This document shows positions 46,528 to 53,556 of a stretch of 64,000 nt of DNA, piece after piece; within the stretch, counting starts at the first letter, position 1; every line of letters starts with the position of its first letter. The stretch is from Lutibacter oricola (GTDB lineage Bacteria > Bacteroidota > Bacteroidia > Flavobacteriales > Flavobacteriaceae). The notes below the pieces were generated by a model. The model saw only the letters and a list, made by a program, of their open reading frames with translations. It did no database searches and had not been told where the DNA came from. The DNA lies in NCBI RefSeq assembly GCF_900106565.1, contig NZ_FNNJ01000007.1, positions 62,016 through 126,015 of the forward strand. Direction: 5' to 3'. Position numbers and translations under genes: made by a program.

Positions 46528-47472
46528 ATGGAAAATACTACTCAGTTAGCGCCTAAGATTTTTGCTTGTAGACAAAGCATTAAATTAGCTGAAAAAATCG
46601 CTAAAGAATATGGCCAAGAACTTGGTGATGTAAAGATTTCTACATTTAGTGATGGTGAATTTCAACCTGCACTTGTAGAATCTGTACGTGGTAGAAGAAT
46701 ATTTGTTATTGGTTCTACTTTCCCAAATTCTGATAATTTAATGGAAATGCTTTTAATATTAGATGCAGCAAAACGTGCTTCTGCTCGTCATATTACAGCT
46801 GTAATTCCTTATTTTGGATGGGCAAGACAAGACCGTAAAGATCAACCTCGTGTAGCAATTGGAGCAAAATTAGTTGCTAATTTAATTCAAGCTGCTGGTG
46901 CAACTAGAATTATGACTATGGATTTACACGCTGATCAAATTCAAGGGTTTTTCGAAAAACCAGTAGATCACCTTTATGCTTCAACCATATTTTTACCATA
47001 CATTCAAAAATTAGGTTTAAAAAACATTACTGTGGCTTCTCCAGATATGGGTGGTTCTAAAAGAGCATATGCATATTCAAAGTATTTAGAAAGTGAAGTA
47101 GTAATTTGCTACAAAGAGCGCTTAAAAGCTAACGTAATTGATACTATGGAACTAATTGGTGAAGTTGAAGGACGCCACGTTATTTTGGTAGATGATATGA
47201 TTGATACTGGAGGAACACTTGCAAAAGCTGCAGATGTTATGATGGAAAAAGGTGCTTTAAGCGTACGTGCAGTATGTACACACCCTATTTTATCTGGTGC
47301 TGCTTATGAAAAAATTGAAAATTCTAAATTATCTGAATTAATAGTTTCAGACACAATTCCCTTAAAAAGAGAGAGTTCTAAAATAAATGTTGTATCTTGC
47401 GCCCCTTTGTTCGCAAATGTTATGCACAATGTACAAGATTGCTCATCAATTAGCGGACAATTTTTAATGTAA
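46528..47472 (+). CDS. prs: Ribose-phosphate pyrophosphokinase
   Basis: The 314-residue protein has the family blocks FSDGEFQPAL, RGRRIFVIGST, IPYFGWARQDRKDQPR (catalytic flexible loop), MTMDLHADQIQGFF, and the PRPP-binding loop VDDMIDTGGTL. It makes PRPP from ribose-5-phosphate and ATP for nucleotide and amino acid synthesis. The rplY gene follows 23 bases later, an order common in flavobacteria. Confidence 0.96.
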   Translation: MENTTQLAPKIFACRQSIKLAEKIAKEYGQELGDVKISTFSDGEFQPALVESVRGRRIFVIGSTFPNSDNLMEMLLILDAAKRASARHITAVIPYFGWARQDRKDQPRVAIGAKLVANLIQAAGATRIMTMDLHADQIQGFFEKPVDHLYASTIFLPYIQKLGLKNITVASPDMGGSKRAYAYSKYLESEVVICYKERLKANVIDTMELIGEVEGRHVILVDDMIDTGGTLAKAADVMMEKGALSVRAVCTHPILSGAAYEKIENSKLSELIVSDTIPLKRESSKINVVSCAPLFANVMHNVQDCSSISGQFLM

Positions 47473-47495
47473 ATTAATAATAAATAAATATATAA

Positions 47496-48116
47496 ATGAA
47501 ATCAATTACAATCACAGGATCTCAAAGAGAAAGCGTAGGTAAGTCGGCGACTAAAGCCTTACGTAATGCTGGAAAGGTACCTTGCGTATTATACGGAGGG
47601 GATAAACCATTACACTTTTCAGCTGACGAAATTTCGTTCAAAAAATTAGTGTATACTCCAAATGTATATACAGCAACGATTGAAGTAGAAGGTGCTAAAT
47701 ACCACGCAATTCTACAAGATATTCAATTTCACCCAGTATCAGACAAAATTTTACACGTTGATTTTTACCAATTATTCGATGATAAATTAGTAACAATGAA
47801 CATTCCTGTAAGATTAGTTGGAACTGCTCCTGGTGTTATTTCTGGTGGTTCTTTGCGTTTTGCAATGCGTAAATTAAGCGTTAGAGCTTTACCTGCAGAT
47901 TTACCAGACTTTATTAACGCAGATATTTCTAAATTAAAAATTGGAACTAAATTAATTGTATCAGAATTAGCTGATGACAAATTCTCAATTTTACACCCTG
48001 AAAATTCAGTTGTAGTGCAAGTTAGAACTGCACGTACTGCTGTTGTTGAAGAAGAAGAAGGTGAAGAAGGTGAAGAAGGAACTGAAGGAGCTACAGAAGA
48101 AGCTGCTGCAGAATAA
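47496..48116 (+). CDS. rplY: 50S ribosomal protein L25/general stress protein Ctc
   Basis: The 206-residue protein has the L25 RNA-binding domain at 1-92 ([48 protein letters not shown]) and the longer TL5/Ctc beta-domain to about 180. It ends in an acidic tail of Glu and Gly repeats. It binds 5S rRNA. A strong terminator follows. Confidence 0.96.
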   Translation: MKSITITGSQRESVGKSATKALRNAGKVPCVLYGGDKPLHFSADEISFKKLVYTPNVYTATIEVEGAKYHAILQDIQFHPVSDKILHVDFYQLFDDKLVTMNIPVRLVGTAPGVISGGSLRFAMRKLSVRALPADLPDFINADISKLKIGTKLIVSELADDKFSILHPENSVVVQVRTARTAVVEEEEGEEGEEGTEGATEEAAAE

Positions 48117-48137
48117 TTCAACTTTTACAAAGTATTT

Positions 48138-48169
48138 AAAAGCGTTGCAAGTTGCAACGCTTTTTTTTT
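48138..48169 (+). terminator. Terminator after rplY
   Basis: AAAGCGTTGC pairs with GCAACGCTTT around a 5-base AAGTT loop, followed by a T-run (TTTTTTTTT). It lies 22 bases past the rplY stop and ends the prs-rplY transcript. Confidence 0.9.
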
Positions 48170-48190
48170 AATTAAAAACTTAACTTTTAT

Positions 48191-48198
48191 TATTTTTG
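48191..48198 (+). promoter_or_regulatory. -7 box before pth
   Basis: TATTTTTG matches TAnnTTTG exactly, 5 bases upstream of the ATG at 48203. It implies either a leaderless message or use of the internal ATG at 48272, which would leave a leader of about 68 bases. Confidence 0.5.
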
Positions 48199-48202
48199 CG
48201 CT

Positions 48203-48838
48203 ATGCAAATAACTCGTTTAATTAACTTATTATTCGGTTCAAAAAAAGAAAAGGAATCTACTGAAGATATTATGAAAAAATTCTTAATTGTTGGTCTAGG
48301 TAATATTGGTGAAAAATATGACAATACACGTCATAATATTGGTTTTAAAGTTTTAGATGAAGTAGCTAAAAAAGAGGATATTACTTTTGAAAGTCAAAAA
48401 TTAGGAGCTGTCTCTAAATTTAGATTTAAAGGAAGAACTTTTATTCTTTTAAAACCTTCAACTTTTATGAATTTAAGCGGTAAAGCTGTAAAATATTGGA
48501 TGACCAAAGAAAAAATAGCTATTGAAAATGTACTAATTATTACCGACGATTTAAACTTACCATTTGGTAGCATTCGATTAAAAGCTAAAGGTAGCGATGG
48601 TGGACACAATGGTTTAAAAGATATTCAGGCGGTTTTACAAACCACAAAATATCCTAGATTTAGATTTGGTGTTGGTGCTGAATTTTCTAAAGGTAGACAA
48701 GTAGATTATGTATTAGGAAAATGGGATGAGGAAGAATCTAAACAACTTCCTGAACGCTTAGAAAAAGCTACTGAGCTTATTAAATCTTTTGGAACTGCTG
48801 GTTTAAATAATACTATGAATACTTTTAACGGAAAATAA
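48203..48838 (+). CDS. pth: Peptidyl-tRNA hydrolase
   Basis: The 211-residue protein has the Pth core: FLIVGLGNIGEKYDNTRHNIG with catalytic His44, KPSTFMNLSG, and ITDDLNLPFG with the partner Asp. The core starts at residue 24 (MKKFLIV). A 23-residue N-terminal extension precedes it, which resembles extensions annotated in other flavobacteria. The alternative ATG at 48272 gives a 188-residue protein close to the E. coli length. Pth releases peptides from stalled peptidyl-tRNA in the cytosol. Confidence 0.93.
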   Translation: MQITRLINLLFGSKKEKESTEDIMKKFLIVGLGNIGEKYDNTRHNIGFKVLDEVAKKEDITFESQKLGAVSKFRFKGRTFILLKPSTFMNLSGKAVKYWMTKEKIAIENVLIITDDLNLPFGSIRLKAKGSDGGHNGLKDIQAVLQTTKYPRFRFGVGAEFSKGRQVDYVLGKWDEEESKQLPERLEKATELIKSFGTAGLNNTMNTFNGK

Positions 48839-48887
48839 TAAATAGCAAAGTACTAAAAGCTTGTTGTTTTCTTATTCACTAAACCGT

Positions 48888-49233
48888 TGTCATTCTACTT
48901 TTCTAGTAACTAAATGTTATATAAATCCATATTTCCCTAATTATAACATGGTGAAATGGATTTCTGCCTACGCAGGAATGATAAGAAACAACTTATAAAT
49001 AAGTACGTATAAACATTATTTTCTTGAAAAAAATGCTGAATTTTGTTACAATTTAGTTTGCGTTAGGGATTGAAGCGGCATCCTTTTTTGTTTTTCTCAA
49101 AAAAGATATAGCACAAAGCCCGACCCAAAGGGTAACGCCCAAATAATTAATGTAATTCTATTGAAACAATAAGATTAGTTTGTAAATCTCATTAGATTCT
49201 TCATTACGTTATTCACTACATTCAGAATGACAA
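48888..49233. repeat. REP-like intergenic repeat fragments
   Basis: The gene-free stretch 48839-49241 contains pieces of common flavobacterial dispersed repeats. GTCATTCTAC is at about 48890, GGATTTCTGCCTACGCAGGAATGAT at about 48957-48982 includes the palindrome TTCTGCCTACGCAGGAA, and AGATTCTTC...TCAGAATGAC is at 49194-49231. Related copies flank the GNAT gene at 52076-52130 and 52645-52693. A separate structured element lies inside at 49060-49138. No gene is seen here. Confidence 0.6.
49060..49138 (+). ncRNA. Candidate structured RNA (Flavo-1-like)
   Basis: A multibranch fold is visible. Outer stem GCGTTA (49060-49065) pairs with TAACGC (49133-49138). A hairpin CTTTTTTG (49083-49090) pairs with CAAAAAAG (49098-49105), and a small hairpin ACCC-AAA-GGGT lies at 49123-49133. 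GGGATTGAAGCGGCATCC in the 5' half and AGCCCGACCC in the 3' half are highly non-A/T for this genome. The pattern resembles a conserved flavobacterial RNA from memory (Flavo-1), which I cannot confirm here. No reading frame covers it. Confidence 0.5.
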
Positions 49234-49241
49234 TTTTACAA

Positions 49242-49691
49242 TTAATTATCACTTGCAAACCACTCTGCGTGTGATGTTCCTGTTTCTTGAAGTTTTAGTG
49301 AATGTAGTTTGATGGTTTCTGGCAAATGTTTTTTAATTTTTTCGGCAAAATCTATCAACATCATTTCGCTTGTTGGCTGATAATCTACCAAAATTACATT
49401 ATGCCCACGTGTTTCAAGCTCTTTTGCTAATTCTATATGTGGTGTGTTTTTATTAAAAACGGTTGCGTGGTCAAACTTATCTACAATTTCTGATTTTACA
49501 ATTTTTTTTAAATCTCCAAAGTCTATTACCATTCCGTATTTTACATTTGAAGTATCTGAAATTGGTACCCCAATAACTGTTACAGATAATTTATAACTAT
49601 GACCGTGTACATTTTTACATTTACCATCGTAACCGTATAATGCGTGACCTGTTTCAAAATCAAATTGTTTTGTTATTCTAATATTGCTCAT
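49242..49691 (-). CDS. queD: 6-carboxytetrahydropterin synthase QueD-like (PTPS family)
   Basis: The 149-residue protein has the PTPS fold motifs. Zinc ligands are the His in FETGHAL and the two in KNVHGHSYKL, and GMVIDFGDLKKIV, FDHATVF and LQETGTSHAEWF complete the active site. QueD makes the queuosine precursor from dihydroneopterin triphosphate. Other pterin roles in this family cannot be excluded. It is the last gene of a close minus-strand group (50641 to 49242). Confidence 0.9.
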   Translation of the reverse strand: MSNIRITKQFDFETGHALYGYDGKCKNVHGHSYKLSVTVIGVPISDTSNVKYGMVIDFGDLKKIVKSEIVDKFDHATVFNKNTPHIELAKELETRGHNVILVDYQPTSEMMLIDFAEKIKKHLPETIKLHSLKLQETGTSHAEWFASDN

Positions 49692-49700
49692 AATTATAAA

Positions 49701-49883
49701 TTAATCGTCTAAATCTTTTCTGTTTTTTGCTCTATAGTATGTAAAATATGCCAAGGCTACCAACAATACAAATGGTAAATAGGTTCCAATAGCTACACCT
49801 ATTTCATAACCGCTGTCTGGTGCATTTTTCATTTTTTCTTCAATATCAACTTCTTGAAGCACTAAAATTATTGTTGCTAACAT
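49701..49883 (-). CDS. Small single-span membrane protein, unknown function
   Basis: The 60-residue product has a polar, Glu-rich N-terminus (after a short hydrophobic start), one membrane span at about 31-49 (IGTYLPFVLLVALAYFTYY), and a charged tail RAKNRKDLDD. Only 2 bases separate it from the enoyl-CoA hydratase gene and 9 from queD, which supports a real co-transcribed gene. No domain is recognised. Confidence 0.7.
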   Translation of the reverse strand: MLATIILVLQEVDIEEKMKNAPDSGYEIGVAIGTYLPFVLLVALAYFTYYRAKNRKDLDD

Positions 49884-49885
49884 AC

Positions 49886-50641
49886 TTATTTTTTAAATTT
49901 TTGAAGTGCTTTTTTAGTTTCTTCAGATAGCACTAATTTTCCACTAATTTCCGCTCTTTCTTCTAGTAACAAACTCCAATCTTCTGTTCCTTTCCAAAGT
50001 ACTTTTTTTAAAGAACTTAGAGCTTCGTTAGAATAGTTAGCTAACTTTTCAGCAAAAAAATCAACTTCTTTATCCATCTCGTTAATCGTATCAAAAACCT
50101 TTGCATACAATCCTTTTTCTTTTGCCCAATAAGCAGTTTTCCAATTGGTAGCATCTAAAGTTAATTCTGCAAAAGCTGCTACTCCAATTTTACGTTCTAC
50201 AGCTGGTTCAATTACAAATGGGCCAATACCAATAGAAAGCTCTGAAAGTTTAATAGAAGCTGCCTCAGTAGCGAAACAATAGTCACAAGCCGCTGCTAAA
50301 CCTACTCCACCTCCAACTGCTTTGCCTTGTACGCGACCAATAATTATTTTTTTACAGTTTCGCATAGCATTAATAACATTGGCAAAACCCATAAAAAACT
50401 GTTTTCCATCTTCTAAATTATCAATCGCAATCAATTCATTAAACGATGCTCCAGCACAAAAGGCTTTTTCTTTTTCGCTCTTTAAAACAATAACATTTAC
50501 ATCATTATTTTCACTTAGCAGGTTAAAAGCTTTTGCTAACCTATCTAATAATTCTGAAGGAAAAGAATTGCTAGCTTCGTGATAAAACTCAACCGTTGCA
50601 ATTCCATTTTGTACGTGTGTATATAAACTTCCGTTACTCAT
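49886..50641 (-). CDS. Enoyl-CoA hydratase/isomerase family protein
   Basis: About 251 residues with the crotonase fold. The oxyanion-hole region is AFCAGASFNELI and GKAVGGGVGLAAACDYCFA, and LSELSIGIGPFVIEPAV carries a candidate catalytic Glu. The chain length is normal for the family. It hydrates or isomerises an enoyl-CoA, perhaps methylglutaconyl-CoA, but context gives no fatty-acid or leucine genes. The ATG at 50641 is preferred to that at 50650. Confidence 0.9.
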   Translation of the reverse strand: MSNGSLYTHVQNGIATVEFYHEASNSFPSELLDRLAKAFNLLSENNDVNVIVLKSEKEKAFCAGASFNELIAIDNLEDGKQFFMGFANVINAMRNCKKIIIGRVQGKAVGGGVGLAAACDYCFATEAASIKLSELSIGIGPFVIEPAVERKIGVAAFAELTLDATNWKTAYWAKEKGLYAKVFDTINEMDKEVDFFAEKLANYSNEALSSLKKVLWKGTEDWSLLLEERAEISGKLVLSEETKKALQKFKK

Positions 50642-50652
50642 AGGGTTCAAAG

Positions 50653-51987
50653 TTACGTGTTTTTATGCAAATATTTTCTTCGGAATTTAATTACTAATAT
50701 CCCAGACCTTAACAGCATCCAAACGGTAAATGCAATCCAAATTCCAACTAGTTTTAAATTAAAATAATCTGTTACTAATAAAACAGGAATAAAGCCTAAA
50801 AATGTTGCCACAAGAAGTAAGTTTCTTAAAGTTACAGCTTCTGCTAAACCTTTAAAAATACCGTCAAACACAAATGCTACTGCATTTATTGGCTGCATTA
50901 TTAACACTATCCAAAATACTTGATAAAAAGCTAACAAAACAGCTTCTTCTGAAGAAAACAACCTTCCAATTGGATAATACAATATCCCACATAAAACAGC
51001 TAATAGCAATGCAATTACAATAGAATATCTACACAACTTTATGCTTAACAACCATAATTTTGGGTAGTTTTTTTCGCCCAATAATTTTCCTGAAACTATG
51101 TTTCCAACACTTGAATAACCATCTATAAAAAATGCAAAAAACAACCATATTTGAAAAGCAATGGTTTGTGCTGCAATATAACTATCGCCATATTTTGTAG
51201 CGTAAGAATTGGCTAAATACAATGCAACATTTAGCGCCATTGCTCTAATAATTAAATTAAGACTTATGGCTAGTAAATTTTTAATTTCTTTATTGAACTT
51301 AAATGACAATCTTAAATTAAAAGGAGTTTTTTTCAATAGTAAAATAAGTGCCATTATTGCCATTACAGTTTGCGCAATTACACTTGCCCAAGCTGCACCT
51401 TTTACATTCATAGGTTCCAAAAAGCCTTCAATTCCAAAAACCAAGGCAAAGTCTAAACCAATATTTAAAGTTGCTCCAACAATACTAATTACCATTGGCC
51501 AAAATGTGTTTTGTAAACCTCTAAACACTCCAAAAACCGAAAATACAAACAAGGTTAACGGAAAACCAATTGCTCTAATTTTGTAATAGTCTACCGAATA
51601 TTCTAAAATTAAACCCTCAGCATTATACATTCTAAATATTTGCGTTGCAAATAGTAGTGTTACCAAATAAATGGTTGTGCTTAACAATAAATTTATCGCA
51701 ATAATTTGAGCTGGAAGCGTAGCAATTTCATCTAATTTTCTAGCTCCTAAATATTTTGAAACTGTTGCAGAAATAGCAGAACGAGTTTGTGCTAAAATCC
51801 ATACTAATGCAGAAATAAAAGAACCTGCAATACCAACTGCTGCCAAAGCTTCGGTTGGGTTTTGCTGAATATTCCCAACAATGGCTGTATCGGTAATTGA
51901 TAGTAATGGCTCGGCAATACCGGCAATTAAAGCTGGCAATGCTAATTTGTTAATTCCGGCAAAAGTTATGTTTGATTCTTTATACAT
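50653..51987 (-). CDS. MATE-family efflux transporter
   Basis: The 444-residue protein has 12 membrane spans in two repeats and the DinF-like MATE N-terminus (LALPALIAGIAEPLLSITDTAIVG, ALAAVGIAGSFISALVWILAQ). MATE proteins export drugs or organic cations with H+ or Na+. The substrate is unknown. The gene is followed closely by the enoyl-CoA hydratase gene on the same strand. Confidence 0.92.
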   Translation of the reverse strand: MYKESNITFAGINKLALPALIAGIAEPLLSITDTAIVGNIQQNPTEALAAVGIAGSFISALVWILAQTRSAISATVSKYLGARKLDEIATLPAQIIAINLLLSTTIYLVTLLFATQIFRMYNAEGLILEYSVDYYKIRAIGFPLTLFVFSVFGVFRGLQNTFWPMVISIVGATLNIGLDFALVFGIEGFLEPMNVKGAAWASVIAQTVMAIMALILLLKKTPFNLRLSFKFNKEIKNLLAISLNLIIRAMALNVALYLANSYATKYGDSYIAAQTIAFQIWLFFAFFIDGYSSVGNIVSGKLLGEKNYPKLWLLSIKLCRYSIVIALLLAVLCGILYYPIGRLFSSEEAVLLAFYQVFWIVLIMQPINAVAFVFDGIFKGLAEAVTLRNLLLVATFLGFIPVLLVTDYFNLKLVGIWIAFTVWMLLRSGILVIKFRRKYLHKNT

Positions 51988-52075
51988 TATCTCTTATTGC
52001 TTTTAATTTTAAAAGCTTGTTGACACAAATCAACGTTTATTTTAATTTTAATATTCTTTCACATTGATTAAAAAA

Positions 52076-52130
52076 GATTCTTCTCTTGCACTTCGACTCC
52101 GCTCAGTGACCTCGATCAGAATAACAAAAT
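52076..52130. repeat. Dispersed repeat, copy right of the MATE gene
   Basis: AGATTCTTC is followed by CACTTCGACTCCGCTCAG (52089-52106) and ends AGAATAAC. The 18-base core is identical to that at 52658-52675, in the same orientation. This family is typical flavobacterial intergenic repeat DNA. Confidence 0.7.
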
Positions 52131-52136
52131 TTCTAT

Positions 52137-52637
52137 TTAAACAACCAATTCAAAACAGTAAAACGGATATTTACTTTGTTTTGGAAAATAGATTTTTTCT
52201 AACTTTTGATAACCACGTTTTTCATAAAAACGCAGGTTTCTTTTATTTTCTCCAAAAGTATCTAATCTTACCGATTTATAGTTGTTTTTTCTAGCAAAAT
52301 CTTCTGCAAAAGTCATTAACTGTTGCGCAAATCCTTTTCCTTGAAATTCTGGGTGAACAGCTAAACGATGAATGTATAAATTGTTCTTGTTTTTTGTCAA
52401 CCACTTTACATTTTCATATTCATCATCTTCAATTTCAGTTAAAACAACAATTCCTGCTAACTCATTTTCAACTTTAATAGTCCAAATTTGATTTAAATCA
52501 ATATCTTTTTGAAGCACTTGTTGTGACGGATAATACTCGTTCCATTGAAAAATATTTTGCTCAATTAAATGTTGAGCACAACTTTTTGTGAGTTTGTATA
52601 TTTGTTCTAAATCTTTACTTGTTGCTTTTAAAATCAT
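52137..52637 (-). CDS. GNAT-family N-acetyltransferase
   Basis: The 166-residue protein has the acetyl-CoA-binding motif A (LAVHPEFQGKGFAQQLMTFAE) with QGKGFA and the C-terminal beta strand pattern (RFYEKRGYQKLEK). The ATG at 52637 is used. The frame extends upstream to 52682, but those 15 codons (encoding AERSRSEG) are translated from an intergenic repeat. The acceptor is unknown. Repeat copies flank the gene at 52076-52130 and 52645-52693. Confidence 0.88.
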   Translation of the reverse strand: MILKATSKDLEQIYKLTKSCAQHLIEQNIFQWNEYYPSQQVLQKDIDLNQIWTIKVENELAGIVVLTEIEDDEYENVKWLTKNKNNLYIHRLAVHPEFQGKGFAQQLMTFAEDFARKNNYKSVRLDTFGENKRNLRFYEKRGYQKLEKIYFPKQSKYPFYCFELVV

Positions 52638-52644
52638 ATTAAAT

Positions 52645-52693
52645 AGATTCTTGCCTTCACTTCGACTCCGCTCAGCCACCACGCAGGAATAAC
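52645..52693. repeat. Dispersed repeat, copy upstream of the GNAT gene
   Basis: AGATTCTTGCC, then CACTTCGACTCCGCTCAG (52658-52675) and GCAGGAATAAC. It shares its 18-base core with 52089-52106. It separates the GNAT gene from the hydrolase gene and overlaps the false N-terminal extension of GNAT. Confidence 0.7.
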
Positions 52694-52704
52694 ATTAAAA
52701 AAAA

Positions 52705-53547
52705 TTATTTCTTTAAAAATTGAATGGTTTTTTCAACAGTTTCAGCTAAATGTTTTGGCATTTTTGTTTCCTCCCAAGGCTGTGAACAACCTAATGCGTG
52801 ATTCATTTTTTCAATAAAAAGTAATTCGCTTTTAGGGTTCCATTTATGTAAATTTTCTGCTTCAATTGGCGGTACAACTTCGTCTATGTTACCTTGAACT
52901 ATTAAATGAGGAATGTTTATTTTTTCAACTGCGTTTTTAATTGTTAAACGCTCTTCATTTGCTTTAAAATTGGTGTAAAACTGGTAATAATGTGGCATTT
53001 TCTGCTTGGTTCTGGCGTTTTCTATATACGCAACACCATTCATTTTCCATACTGTTCTTTTTAATTTTGAAGGAAATCTAGACCCATAATCTGATACTCC
53101 ATTCCAAGAAACAACCTTACTTACTTTTTTATTTTCTGAAGCTTTTAAAGTAACAATTCCGCCTCCGCGAGAATGACCAATTAGTGTGATATTATCAGTG
53201 TCAATCTCTTTTATATATTCTGAAGTTGAAATCCAGTTAATCACATCCTCTAAATCATCTAATTCTATTTCAAAATTATTATAACCAAACGCTTCTAAAT
53301 CTGGAAAATCGATTGGGTCTTCAACGGTTCCTCCATTGTGAGAAAAATTAAACTTCAAAAAGAAAAAACCTTCTTCAGCAAATTTTTCAGCGGCCAAATT
53401 CCACGCACCCCAATCTTTATAACCTTTATAACCGTGACAAAATATAACCAAAGGCTTTTTTTTGTTGTTTTTATGGTAAAAAACATCAGTTAAAATCGGT
53501 TTTTGGTGAGTTGTACTTTTTACTATAAAATTTCTATTTATTTGCAT
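52705..53547 (-). CDS. Alpha/beta hydrolase
   Basis: The 280-residue protein has the nucleophile elbow IGHSRGGG (Ser126), an oxyanion region VIFCHGYKGYKDWG, an acid in VQGNIDEVVP and a His in KMNHALGCSQPW. There is no signal peptide. It belongs to the dienelactone hydrolase/acyl-esterase type. The substrate is unknown. It starts just downstream of the AddB-like gene (10-base gap) on the same strand. Confidence 0.9.
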   Translation of the reverse strand: MQINRNFIVKSTTHQKPILTDVFYHKNNKKKPLVIFCHGYKGYKDWGAWNLAAEKFAEEGFFFLKFNFSHNGGTVEDPIDFPDLEAFGYNNFEIELDDLEDVINWISTSEYIKEIDTDNITLIGHSRGGGIVTLKASENKKVSKVVSWNGVSDYGSRFPSKLKRTVWKMNGVAYIENARTKQKMPHYYQFYTNFKANEERLTIKNAVEKINIPHLIVQGNIDEVVPPIEAENLHKWNPKSELLFIEKMNHALGCSQPWEETKMPKHLAETVEKTIQFLKK

Positions 53548-53556
53548 AAGTTATAT

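Noticed and set aside
47765-48121. Minus-strand frame opposite rplY
   Set aside because: Low-complexity Ser/Pro frame created by the Glu/Gly-rich tail of L25.
52638-52682. N-terminal extension of the GNAT protein
   Set aside because: Encodes AERSRSE from an intergenic repeat; the ATG at 52637 starts the conserved domain.
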